A stretch of DNA of 64,000 bases from Symsagittifera roscoffensis. Its lineage: Eukaryota; Xenacoelomorpha; Acoela; Convolutidae. The translations under genes were made by a program, and so were the position numbers. The notes under the pieces are model-generated. The model was not told where the DNA came from, made no database searches, and worked only from the letters and a program-made list of their open reading frames with translations. Positions 1 to 11,304 of this stretch are shown here, in pieces (the stretch's first letter is position 1; every line of letters begins with the position of its first letter). Location of the stretch: the NCBI RefSeq assembly GCF_963678635.1, contig NC_087069.1, positions 8,440,633 to 8,504,632 of the forward strand, given 5' to 3'.

Positions 1-1029
1 ATTTCAAAACTAGTTTTTTGTCTTTTAATCATTTGAGGGGTTCAACAAAACACGAATATTTGCTTACTTTGCTCGATTTTTTCCCCAAACCCAAAAAAAA
101 GTGGGGAAGGCTAAAAAATGAAAGAGACTTTACAGCAACTCAACCAATCGTCTGAAAAACCTATTCAATCAAGGGAGATTTTTGTAAGGGTTATCTTGGT
201 TGGAAGATTTTGCAGGATGTAGATTATCTTTTAAATGAAAGATATGAGATTATCTTGCTAATGTGTTGAAAGAGAAAGGTAGGTAGGTTATTTTGCGAGA
301 TCTTGCAAAATAACCATCCTAAAAACTCCGGCTTAAATAACAAATAATTAAGCGAAATTAGGTATATGATTAAAACCAGCAAATTTTAATTAAAATTGCA
401 AAAAATTTATTAAGTTAGTTGAAAAAAAACGATTGGGGAATTGGTTGTTTTCGGTTTCTGAGATTTGAAAAATTTGAGTTTCACCAAAAAATCTGAAGTG
501 CCATTAAAAAAATTGCAAATGAGAGTCACCAAAGCCTCCAGTAATTATTGACGACGCTAGAAAGATCAACAGACATAGGAAATAGGGGGAAAATGAGTGA
601 AAAAAAAAACTAAAATTCATCTTTTGCTTTTAGTGATTATCTTTGCTTGCAATTATGTCAAAACATTCATTTTCGTTTTGGCGACAATTTGTGTTTATCT
701 TTTTTGAAAAATTTAGCTATATGTAGCCGATCCAACTTTAAAAATAGCCACCTAACTAAAAAAAACGAGAAAAAAAATTAAACAATTTGGGCGGAACCGC
801 CTAGCGGGCTGGGCGTAATCATTCGTAGCTAAGATTGTTTCCTTCTTGCACGAACGCTATAACTTGTCTTAGCGCGTTAAGCTGTTTTTTTTCCACACAA
901 AACGACATCTTGGAAGATCTTACTTATCTTTAAAAGAGGTTATATTCAAAGGTCTTTTAAAGAGAAACAAATTTTTACAAAATCTTGCAAAATATCTTCC
1001 CTTCACTGAGGAATACACTAAGCAATTGT
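1..1029. repeat. 1.03-kb direct repeat, left copy
   Basis: This segment recurs almost unchanged at 3056-4085. I saw one A/G substitution (AAATAACC here, AAATAGCC there) and one extra A in a poly-A run of the right copy. The copy begins at the window edge, so its true left end is not visible. No coding sequence was recognised in it. It may be one LTR of a non-autonomous LTR element or one unit of a roughly 3-kb tandem duplication. Confidence 0.95.
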
Positions 1030-3055
1030 GTATTGAGGAATACACTAAGCCTTTCCCTCACTCAAAAGCCCATGCCAGTTAGTAGGTGTTAGAAGTTGAG
1101 TCAATTAGCTTGCCTCAAAACAATTTTGAGTGACTCGGTAATTCATTGGAGATAGGTCGAAAAAACTGATGGAATATCTGTGCTTGGGTTGAATTGTTTT
1201 TCTCCAGACAAATTTCGGCTTTTTAACTAACAATTTTTGACGAATTTTTTAAAAAAAATATCAGTCAAAAGGTATTGTTGCACTGAACTCAAAATTAAAA
1301 AAAATACCTGTGATTATTTTTTTTAATGCTAAGGGGTTTTAGAGATTGTCATTTGGTCAGCTTCGGATAATTAAAGCGCGATACATCCCATGCTAATAAG
1401 GCGATAGCGGAGATTGATTCCGATTAAGAATTCAATCTAAATAGGATTCCAGCAGGCTATTTTATCTAATTAATACTTTGCTATGTGCGACCAAAGTCAC
1501 TTTGTTCTCTACAAAGTGAGTGTAAGAGAGTGGTTCTCAAAAAAGTTCAAAAAAATGAACTTTTTTTTCGAAAATTTCATCAATTCTTGGAAAGCGAACC
1601 TTACTCCATAGACCTTAAATGCAGATGGAAGTTTCAGAGCCCTGCCTTGATACCAGCAGCCAAGTTCGCGTTTATGCTTTTAACAACATAGATTGATTTT
1701 TGAAAGCGCGCTTAGAAGCGCCCCGATTATGGTCAAATTAACAAGGATCAAAACCCCAAAAAATTACAAATATTAATCACTCGTGAAATATTTTGCTTAA
1801 AATTGAAATAAAAGAATCGATATTTTGTGGCTAGTTTAAAATCAAATATGAAAGATGCTTATACATTGACAGGAAAACACATCACAATAATATCAGCAAT
1901 CACAAGCTTCAATTTCTCCATTTGATCTTCCTCAATCAGGTAGCGTTCGATAAAATTTTTTCCTCAAAACATCCGCATGAATTATTTGAAACAAGAAAAC
2001 GGCAAGTCACTTTGTGAGATACCTCCGATGTTTTTGTTGACATGGTTCATACAATTTGGCAAACCATGCTTGTTTCCTGCTGGGTTCAGATAAAAGCTTA
2101 ACCAAAATTGATAAAAATAAATAGGAAATTTCCAAAAAAGAAAACGAGAATAGCCGGTCGCTGTGCAAATAGCACAGAACTTTCCGACCACATTCTCAAA
2201 GAAAAAAAGTTTTTTCTTCAAGCTAGGGTCTTTTTTAATATGATAATTCATGCAACCCAGTCTGATGACTATTCGCGGTACCTGATTTTGTGTGAAAAAA
2301 AAATAAAAAACATCCGAATACAAAAATGTTCCCCATTGGTATTGGTCAAAACAAAAAACAGCTGGAAACTCTGCAAGACGCACAAAAAGCACAAATTATT
2401 CCGACCGAACTGATTTGGGAAAAAAATTCAAAAATAGGAAATAATTTTGAAAAAATTGGAAAAAAATTGAAAATGGGTTAAACTGGGTAAAAAACTCAAG
2501 AAAACGCGGTAGTTTTAGTCACATGACGTCATGATTATAATACAATTAAGCATCCGAGGTTATGTTCCCATTGAACTCTGCCTAAAATATTCTGAAAACG
2601 AGAGGAATTCAGACCAGTTTTTTTGACACTAAGATAATTTACGGATTTTATACAGAATCCCAGTCCCGAACAACAGATGTTCAATATGATTTCCTTGTTG
2701 ACCCTCTACAAATTTTAAACGCACCCCACTTCAGAATGAAATACCGTTTCATGGGGGAAGCTTGTCAAGATTTTCTTTTATGCACTTTTCTGTCGCCCTG
2801 AAAATTTTTGTCGTCCTGAAAATCGTCACTCATTACAGCTAGCTATTTTGCTGATTTCTTTTTCAATTACAAACTAAACTTTTTTCCTTGGCTTACTTCA
2901 GTTTTAGCAAATTATAGTTTTTAAGCAAAGCTTTATAAAATATTGGAAAAGTTTTTGCATTAAAAAATTTCTTACAATGAAAAAAAAAATCATTTTAGTT
3001 CAACTTAATTCCGCGTTGAACTGTTTGCTTTCAATATAAAGAATTAATTTAAAAA
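1030..3055. other. Unique segment between the two direct repeats
   Basis: About 2 kb of AT-rich DNA. The motif GAGGAATACACTAAGC at the end of the left repeat is repeated once more just inside, near 1035-1050. No reverse transcriptase, integrase or gag-like reading frame was found. A family A element lies at about 2137-2370, and a short stretch near 1700-1760 resembles the family B related copy at 12180-12435. Confidence 0.6.
2137..2370. mobile_element. Family A non-autonomous element, short copy
   Basis: Left side has AGCCGG followed by a CTGTGC...GCACAG hairpin and then TTCCGACC. Right side has the family A block (CAGTCTGATGACTATT, CCGAATACAAA, CCCCATT) ending near TTGGTCAAAACAAAA, a decayed form of the usual TGGTCGGAACAAAA. 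Most of the middle is missing compared with the copies at 30970 and 38889/42723. Open frames here on both strands are chance frames. Confidence 0.7.
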
Positions 3056-4085
3056 ATTTCAAAACTAGTTTTTTGTCTTTTAATCATTTGAGGGGTTCAA
3101 CAAAACACGAATATTTGCTTACTTTGCTCGATTTTTTCCCCAAACCCAAAAAAAAGTGGGGAAGGCTAAAAAATGAAAGAGACTTTACAGCAACTCAACC
3201 AATCGTCTGAAAAACCTATTCAATCAAGGGAGATTTTTGTAAGGGTTATCTTGGTTGGAAGATTTTGCAGGATGTAGATTATCTTTTAAATGAAAGATAT
3301 GAGATTATCTTGCTAATGTGTTGAAAGAGAAAGGTAGGTAGGTTATTTTGCGAGATCTTGCAAAATAGCCATCCTAAAAACTCCGGCTTAAATAACAAAT
3401 AATTAAGCGAAATTAGGTATATGATTAAAACCAGCAAATTTTAATTAAAATTGCAAAAAATTTATTAAGTTAGTTGAAAAAAAAACGATTGGGGAATTGG
3501 TTGTTTTCGGTTTCTGAGATTTGAAAAATTTGAGTTTCACCAAAAAATCTGAAGTGCCATTAAAAAAATTGCAAATGAGAGTCACCAAAGCCTCCAGTAA
3601 TTATTGACGACGCTAGAAAGATCAACAGACATAGGAAATAGGGGGAAAATGAGTGAAAAAAAAAACTAAAATTCATCTTTTGCTTTTAGTGATTATCTTT
3701 GCTTGCAATTATGTCAAAACATTCATTTTCGTTTTGGCGACAATTTGTGTTTATCTTTTTTGAAAAATTTAGCTATATGTAGCCGATCCAACTTTAAAAA
3801 TAGCCACCTAACTAAAAAAAACGAGAAAAAAAATTAAACAATTTGGGCGGAACCGCCTAGCGGGCTGGGCGTAATCATTCGTAGCTAAGATTGTTTCCTT
3901 CTTGCACGAACGCTATAACTTGTCTTAGCGCGTTAAGCTGTTTTTTTTCCACACAAAACGACATCTTGGAAGATCTTACTTATCTTTAAAAGAGGTTATA
4001 TTCAAAGGTCTTTTAAAGAGAAACAAATTTTTACAAAATCTTGCAAAATATCTTCCCTTCACTGAGGAATACACTAAGCAATTGT
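3056..4085. repeat. 1.03-kb direct repeat, right copy
   Basis: Near-identical to 1-1029. Its right end, after AAGCAATTGT, abuts a foldback element that starts about 10 bases later. The left flank is TTAATTTAAAAA. No target duplication could be checked because the left copy is cut by the window edge. Confidence 0.95.
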
Positions 4086-4094
4086 TTTCCACTT

Positions 4095-5074
4095 TTTTCT
4101 CGCACCGAAATTTCATGGATAACAATCGAGTATGATGGAGTTTTGCTGACTAAAATGTTGTCTGTATAAACGACTTTCATAGCAATCGTAGACAAAGTAA
4201 TGGATTTTTAATCCATTTTAATCGATTATTTTCGAAAAATAAAAAAAATAAAGTCTATTATAATCGAGTATAATTAACTTTTGTTTTCAAAATAATGGAT
4301 AATTTTTGTACATAAAAATCATGAAAATTGATTAGATTTTGTAAACAATGACTCTACTTTTTGCAAAACTCGACCAAACCCGTTCATCCAGGGGCGGCCG
4401 ATATGAAGTAACTTTCTAAAAAGTGCCCAAAAACGGCATTTTTGACCATTTTTTTCCAAAAATTTGCCTCCGTTTTTTAAGTGTTTTGGGAGTGCTCGGA
4501 TATTTAAATTGGCCGACCTGAAAAAAAACTGACTAAGTTTTCGGTTTTTCTTAAAGCACCCCACGTCCCCGCCACCTACGACCACCCCACGCCCCCCCCC
4601 CCCATACGTTCCTCCTAAGCGAGGTAACTGTGTAGTTCAGGTAAACGTGGGGTTGGGGGTAGTGTGAGGTCTACTCAACAACAGGCTGCCCCCACCCCAC
4701 ACCACGCCACCCGGTTTTGGGAGTGCTCGGAAATTCAAATTGGCCGAACTGAGAAAAAAACAGACTTAATTTTCAATTTTTTTTAAGTATCCCCCCGCGT
4801 CCCCCTCACGTCCTCCCCGGGTCCTCGCCACCTAGCGATTGAAATAAGGAAAAAGTTGAAATTTTGCGAGAGAACAAAATAATCCATTATAATCGATTAT
4901 AATCAATAATATTGGGATTTTATTGCTCAACAAATAGTATCATTGTAATCCATTTTTAATTGATTATAATCGATTACTTTTGTTATTTTATAGAGACTGA
5001 CAATAAAAATCCAATAATCCAAAAATCAAATTCAATCGATTATTATCCACAAAACTTCAGTGCGGGTTTCTCGG
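4095..5074. mobile_element. Large foldback element with GATTATAATC arms, copy 1
   Basis: Terminal inverted repeats run from CGCACCGAAATTTCATGG on the left to the reverse-complement-like CAAAACTTCAGTGCGGG on the right. Inside are many GATTATAATCGATT units in both orientations. The centre is GC-rich, with C-rich tracts (4555-4605) and a G-rich tract (4645-4665). An internal direct repeat of about 80 bp, each unit starting TTTTGGGAGTGCTCGG, lies at about 4482 and 4713. No transposase frame is present. A second copy is at 12820-13798. Confidence 0.8.
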
Positions 5075-6230
5075 GGTCATTTGTAATAAATTTTTCGGGG
5101 TCATAGTTCCTAAAGGTCATAGTACAAATATGAAGGCCATATTTCTCTTGTAATAAATAGAGGATCAAAACTCAATTATTTGCAATTATCTGTTTGAGTT
5201 TGAAAGTTGTTAGCTAATTCCAAACCTAACATTTGTATCTCGAAAGAGCAAATTTGTGTACAAATTTACAGAATTGATTATCGTAATTTCTAAGTTGCCG
5301 AACTTTTGCAGAAAAACAATCATGAAAAAACATTGGGATTCATTGATCAACATATGTGGATTTTCTTTATCAAATTTTAATTTTTTGCTCTTATTAATTC
5401 TTTCACACGGTCAGCATCATCATGGAACAATTTAGGATGCATTACAATTTAAAAAATTCAATTTTCATCTCAGATAAAAATGAAGTTTTGATAACAGATT
5501 TTAGCCAACAACTGCTTTTCATTAGCAAAAAAATCAAACTTAGTTAGCCTTGCATTTGACAAAAAAAATCCTTAAATATTTAACAAAAGCAACCTACCAT
5601 CAATTTTCAAAAAAGGCTTAAGTTTTGTTTGATTTTAAGTTGAGACGTTGTCGTCTGTGCCATCGATCGAAATTGATTCGAATGTGCCGCGGAACTGGGC
5701 TTCTCTTATGTTTCAACTGCCCACAGACCGAAACGAAGCTGGAAGAGCCTGTTCCCTGAAAAGGTCAGTCTTCGAGGTCAAAGAATTAAAGGTCAGAGAA
5801 GTTACAAGTAAGATGAGTTGAAGGTCAAAAAGCAGTCGTACTCTAAAGGTCAAAGTAGTTGGACGTATTTGATATGCATACAAACTAGCAGATTTCTAAC
5901 TGTAAAAACTTAAGCAAAAAAAATGTTCAAAATTTAACACGTTCGGATTTTGCCAGCACTGATAGAGTCAGAAAAAATTAGCGTCTGGAAAAAATGGCTG
6001 TTTAAACTTTGCTTTTAAGTGCGCTAATTGGCTGAAATTGAGTTTGAAAGAAACAATTTTCACGTTAACAAGTGAAAAATAACCTAAACCTATTTTACTG
6101 GAAATTATATCTGGTTCCCGTTCTTGCGGCAAAAGCTTACAAAAACTTTGATTTCATATAAAATTGAATTTATATTTCATATAGAATTTTTTCCTTAAAA
6201 AACGAACACGCAGGTCAGTAAAACTATGCG
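5075..6230. other. Non-coding AT-rich stretch
   Basis: No gene recognised. There are several AAGGTCA-type short direct repeats at 5100-5140 and 5755-5865 (for example AGGTCAAAG, AGGTCATAG). Otherwise it looks like ordinary AT-rich intergenic DNA. Confidence 0.5.
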
Positions 6231-6261
6231 CTACTTGTCCAGCAACCGTCTGTTATCGACT

Positions 6262-6512
6262 ATTTTTTTATTATTATTATTATTATGATTATTATTTTTA
6301 TTATTATTATTATGAATTTTATGATTATGATTATTATGATTATTATCATGATTATTATGATTATTATTATTATTTTTATTATTATTATTATTATGATTAT
6401 TATTATTATTATTATTATTATTTATTATTATGATTAATATTAATATTATGATCATTATTATGATTATTATTATTATTATTATTATTATTATGATTATTAT
6501 TATTATGATTTT
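6262..6512. repeat. ATT/ATG microsatellite
   Basis: About 250 bp of imperfect (ATT)n interspersed with ATG and ATTTTT variants. The Asn-rich open frame on the minus strand is simply this repeat translated. It lies about 70 bp upstream of the first exon of an unidentified gene. Confidence 0.97.
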
Positions 6513-6582
6513 AAATCATTTATTTTTTATCATTTGTTTCTTTTAATCTAGCAACTTTTTCTGCCTGCAAGGCTACAGAACA

Positions 6583-6727
6583 ATGGGTGATCGCAGTGCA
6601 CACGAAGAGTCCGACTACGAATCAGACTATTTGTCCGATCTTCCGACTGAGGAGTTAGCCAATGAGTTCAGTTCCACAATCGACATGTGGTGGACAAGTA
6701 TTAATATGTTCAGCGACAAAGATAATG
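6583..6727 (+). CDS. Putative first coding exon of an unidentified gene
   Basis: The start codon follows a strong acceptor-like tract (CTTTTAATCTAG at about 6541-6552). The frame encodes an acidic N-terminus with two SDY-type repeats and a LPTEELANEF segment, 48 codons plus one base. It can end at a GT donor at 6728, leaving phase 1. The next candidate exon, 9178-9308, begins with the two bases needed to complete that codon. Reading on past the donor the frame quickly loses protein-like character. I do not recognise the family. Confidence 0.45.
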
Positions 6728-9177
6728 GTGAAAAGTTTAAATTGTGTTATACATTTACTATGTACCCCCTTTTTTATGAGATGGAAAACGGCCATAATAG
6801 CGGGGGTTACTTGGAGAGAGGTGGGAGGGGGCTTCATCACAAAAAAACAACCTGTAGATTTAGAGGATTGCTTCTCTAGGTTCGTTTTCTCTTTCCTAAT
6901 GACACCGCAAAAAGATCCCTTGGGTAGTGAATTCAGCGGGGCGAACGAGATTCACTACTATCTACAATCCCGAAAAGGTTAGTTGGTGGCAACTATTCTG
7001 TATTGTATTATGATGCTTGCCCCTTCTTGCGTACTGCTCTCACGCTGTCTTGTCTACTCGACACAATCGCAAGAACTTCCAATAATAATTTAATTCAGAT
7101 AAGTATAAGTCTAATTACAGAAGACTCTGAGTGGCCAGAATCTAATCTAATAACCAAATCAAAAGGAAAGGATCCGCCACCAAATCACCCATCCGCACAT
7201 GTTTTAAGACTATATCCATCCCCCTGTCAACTATGCCACGCAACAAATTCAATTTTTTTTATCAGTCTTCTCACGTTTATTAGATACCCGATATCCTGTA
7301 GGTGACACAATTTGACCAAGCAAACAAAGGTCGCACATTTCTGATCAACTAATTCCTGACATCAGTTGTTCAGCCCTCGCGTTCAACTCAACCTCCAAAC
7401 CATGCTATGTTTACTCAGTGGGCTTCCCAAGGGCTTTAATTTAATTATCCCGCTAATTTTCCGACCTCCAAAGGGTAGGGGGAGACTTTTTCATGGGTAG
7501 CTAGTTCATTCCAAACATCAAAATTTTCTATCCGTACTCTATTCCAATCCCGACATTCTATCAGGGGAACGCTATTAGGGGTCAAATTAAACCAAAAGTC
7601 ACCTCCGGGAAGCCAAGTAAATTCCCTGTCCGTTTATGCTCTTTAGGAGACTTAATTCTAATGCCGCAGTCCTATTACTATCAATTTCCTCTGCGACTAA
7701 TTTTCTTTAGTCTAGTTGAATTGCTATTAATCGATCTTTCGCCAAGCTAAACAGTACCCAATGTTTACCAAGTCCATTTTCATTTAACTCTACTACTTCA
7801 AGGTTGCAATATAAATCTATATCTCTATCAGTTTTTGCTCTAGATCCCAATATATAATCTTCTTTCCAATTTTTAGCAAGGTGACCCATTTTCATTTCCA
7901 GGGGTTGGGCTGGAAAATACGCAATTTTCCGGTGTTAATCTCTGTTTTTCCATGCAATTTTGGTGTCAAAAAGCCCAACGGTCAAATTAATGTCAACCAG
8001 GGGTCAACCGAGGTCAAGCATTCATATTTGAGTTCAAAACGTCATGTGGGTCCTAGCCACCAAGTTCCATCCGTATCCAATAAAGACTTCACAAGTTATC
8101 CCAGTTCTGAAGTCCATTATCTTTTTTCCGGAAAAAAGCTATTAACACCGAAGGAATCGCCAGAGGCTTTTCACTCACAAGTGGTCCTTTTTTGGGGTTC
8201 GTATCTTATGTCGATTGCTGCAATAAACTCATAATGCCACCGTTCATTATTTTGCGTCATTTGCCTATTGCCGGTCTGACGGGGTGCTTTTTCAACGGGG
8301 TGTTCAAATTGTAACACAAGAAGTATCTTGCCATTAACTATCATCCCTTTAAGTTTCAGCTCCCTGTGATCAATGGAAGCCGAGAAACGACTTCCGGAAG
8401 TTAGGGATGGGTTTGTTTACTTAGGGCATAAAACCGGAAGTGGTAGTCCTAGGGGTCTGATGTTCCAAAATTAAGCTTCCCTTAACTAGGCCTACAACAT
8501 ATTTAAATTAGAGCCCAATAACGCCGCTAGTTTCCGAGTTCTAATAGGGCCATTTACACTTTCGGGAACCGTTATCACTTGTCTCCAGAGGTCCCGTTTT
8601 TCGTATGCCTGAGTCAAATCATCTCTAGTATCGCTCCTTTGATTTTCATAACATTAGCTTCCTTAGTTCCGATTTTGGGGGGTTAGGCATTTTTGTCAAA
8701 ATTTATTTTCGGACATAGAAGGGACGATATACTCCAATTTTGATCTATTTTGAACTCGACCCTTTGTTTGCTGTACTACTTAAATTACTGAATAACCAAT
8801 CTTACGCTCAAGTTACTGTAGCATGTAATGCAGTAGAATCGCCAATTCTACATAGGCAACAGCTTCAAAAACGTCAAAAGTTCAACATTTTACGAAAGGA
8901 GATATTTTTCATACTTTTTTAATGCTGCAACAGTTTTTTCTGCAGTATATTAATTGTAATTCAAGTCGGATCAAAATAAGAATCCCCCATTCCTTTCAAT
9001 CATACTGCAGCAAACTTAGTATTCTGATTCTCTACACAAAGCTTTAGTGATAAATTAGTGTATTTATTGATAGGGTTGGAGATTATTTAGTAGATATCAT
9101 AGGGGAGGGGGGGGGGGGGAGGAGGATTGTAAAGTAGATCCTTTAATTCTTTTGTGAATATCCAAAATTGATTGCAG
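6728..9177. other. Putative intron with a decayed element of higher GC
   Basis: If the neighbouring exons are right, this is an intron. The part from about 7000 to 8930 has a different base composition and many short motifs such as CCGGAAGT and GGTCAAATTAA. It looks like an old degenerate element. A 62-residue minus-strand frame (7707-7895) has protein-like composition but no recognisable domain. A poly-G run lies near 9105-9120. Confidence 0.35.
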
Positions 9178-9308
9178 AAGAGTGCTGTGAGGATCAGACG
9201 AACAAGTATCTGCTCTATGGTTTGATCTACAGAAACATGTCTCCCACAGTCTACTTTTCACATCTTACCAACTTCTGGGACACTGGCAAACAACTCAACT
9301 ACATCGGC
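9178..9308 (+). CDS. Putative second coding exon of the unidentified gene
   Basis: It follows a clear acceptor (AAAATTGATTGCAG) and enters in phase 1, matching the exit of 6583-6727. It encodes about 44 residues with EECCEDQTNKYLLYGL and NFWDTGKQLNYIG segments, and ends at GGC|GTCAGT in phase 0. The following candidate exon at 14261 starts in phase 0. Composition is protein-like, but no family was recognised. Confidence 0.45.
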
Positions 9309-9326
9309 GTCAGTATTCTTATTATA

Positions 9327-9545
9327 TAGAGAATTGCGGAAAATTAAGACAGACAGAAATAATTAAAAAGAGCAATCTGCCAATTTTGAGCAACTTTTAC
9401 ATGCAATTTTGAATTTTTAGGTGACAATGAGTCATACTTTTTGTCTGAAAAATTAGCTTTTGCCTGCAAAATGTGTCTGAAATAGCTAATTTACTCTTTT
9501 TAACTATTTTTGTCTGCCCGAACTTTTTGCTACTAATTATAAATA
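9327..9545. mobile_element. Palindromic MITE
   Basis: Inverted arms: the left arm contains GACAGACAGAAATAATTAAA followed by AAGAGCAA. The right arm contains CTCTTTTTAACTATTTTTGT followed by CTGCCCGAAC. Arms are about 50 bp around a 100-bp centre. A related single arm lies at 59670-59740. No coding capacity. Confidence 0.65.
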
Positions 9546-9550
9546 AACAG

Positions 9551-9772
9551 TTAATGCCAAATTGTTGACAATATTGATGACCTCGAGCAAATTAATCGGT
9601 CAAAAACAATAGCAATTTCGGTTTAATAGTTTTTTGGGCATGGTTTTTACGTGTAAATCAGTGAAAAACAGAAATCTGACGTCAAAATGAGCAGTTTTAG
9701 GTTATTTAACTTCGTTCAGACTCGTTGAGCAAAAAAATATTGCCAACAATTTGGCATTAATTATGGAGAAAG
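9551..9772. mobile_element. Palindromic MITE with TTAATGCCAAATTGTTG ends
   Basis: The left end TTAATGCCAAATTGTTGACA is matched by the reverse complement at the right end, TTGCCAACAATTTGGCATTAA, near 9752-9772. A related half-copy lies at about 20720-20790, next to the first UBE2G1 exon. No coding capacity. Confidence 0.7.
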
Positions 9773-11300
9773 ATCTTCCCCAGCTGCATGAACAAGCAGC
9801 TGAATAAATACTACGGTAACCGTTCCCCAGAAAAAAAAAAAGAAAACATTTTACACATTTTTACCAACTTGAATGATAAAAACCACATTATATCTCCGTA
9901 TGAAAAAAAAATACATAGCATTCAATCAACATGACTGATATTTTTTAAACAATGTATCAAACAAGGAAGGGATTGACAAAAAGCTTGTAAAAGTCCCTGC
10001 TGAGAGCCTTTACCCCTAAGATTTGTTTGAATCTGAAAGCTGAACTGACTTCAAAATATACGAATACACAAGGTTTTGTTCGTGCCGGTCGAAATACGTC
10101 TGGATTGGTTGAACTTGGTCGAAACGTAGGAGTATTTGGTCGCGCTTGCTGAAACATAACGTCGAAATGTCTGCCCGGAACGAAAGAAAAACAAAACTTA
10201 CAATTATTTTTTTCTTGTTTTTGGAGACTTTCTAGACATGCACGTAATTTTGGGCCCGTAATACAACACAGCATTTACCAATAAAGCTTTGTACTTATCG
10301 ATCCGTTCCCAAAATAAGTAGACTTTTTTAAATTTTTTTTTTTATTGGTTATATCGTTCGAACAATTGCTAAAACATCGAGTTCTCGTATGTCCGACAGC
10401 ACACAAAATGAAGAAAAAAAATAATAATTACCATTTCTATAGTGGGTGAATTCGGAACTCTGTTCGCAAATTGGAAAACATTTTCATTTACAAAAATAAA
10501 TCTCGAACAAGATCTACTGCCCATTCGAACAAAACTATCAGCCTTTCAATGATTCCCAAAAAAAATCTCAAGAAACTTTGATCTGTGGTCTTGGAAGAAA
10601 GATTGGATGGAAAGTCTTAGTCAAATTAAGTTTACTCAAAAAATTAACAACAAAAAGATTAGATGCAATTTTTTTAATGATCGGGAAAAAAGGTAGATAA
10701 GGGGCCAACAGTATTGTGAGCAAACAGTATTAAAAACGTGTAGAATATGAGCACACAGTAGATTAGATACGTGCAAACGGATCATTAGCAAACAAATAAA
10801 TACTTGATTGAATATTTTTAATCAATTTGTTTTGCAATTAAAACACACAAATCAAATTTGATGAAGATTTAAAAACGTAGGCAAAAAAAACTATTTATTT
10901 TTAAAGCTTTGCACTTGCAATCAAAAAATTTAAATTTAATCAAAACAGCTCGGTGTACAATTTATCGTTCAGTGTATCCTTATCTTAGATTTCACTCTGA
11001 AAACAGACACCTGAAATTTAATCAATTGTCAAGAATGATAACCTAGATAATAAAGACATTTTATGAGAAAAATTTTTTTGGAACAATATTAAGATTGGAA
11101 GCTTCGCTTTCCTGAATAAAAACTAAACAGAACAATTTATATAATTTAATTGTTTATTCATTAGATATTAACCAAAAGCGTAGATTTTTATCGAAATTGG
11201 ATGGAAATTATCAAAAATGAAACTGCATGATTTTGAATTCGAATTATCTGCCAAAAAAGAAGTAGCTCTGCGCAATCTACGTTAAATATGTTCGTATTTA
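9773..11300. other. Non-coding AT-rich stretch
   Basis: No gene recognised. A short run of GGTCGAAA/GTCGAAA motifs lies at 10080-10165 and gives rise to a spurious minus-strand frame. The rest is AT-rich with poly-A runs. Confidence 0.4.
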
Positions 11301-11304
11301 ATTG

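Noticed and set aside
6231-6455. Asn-rich minus-strand frame
   Set aside because: Translation of an ATT/ATG microsatellite.
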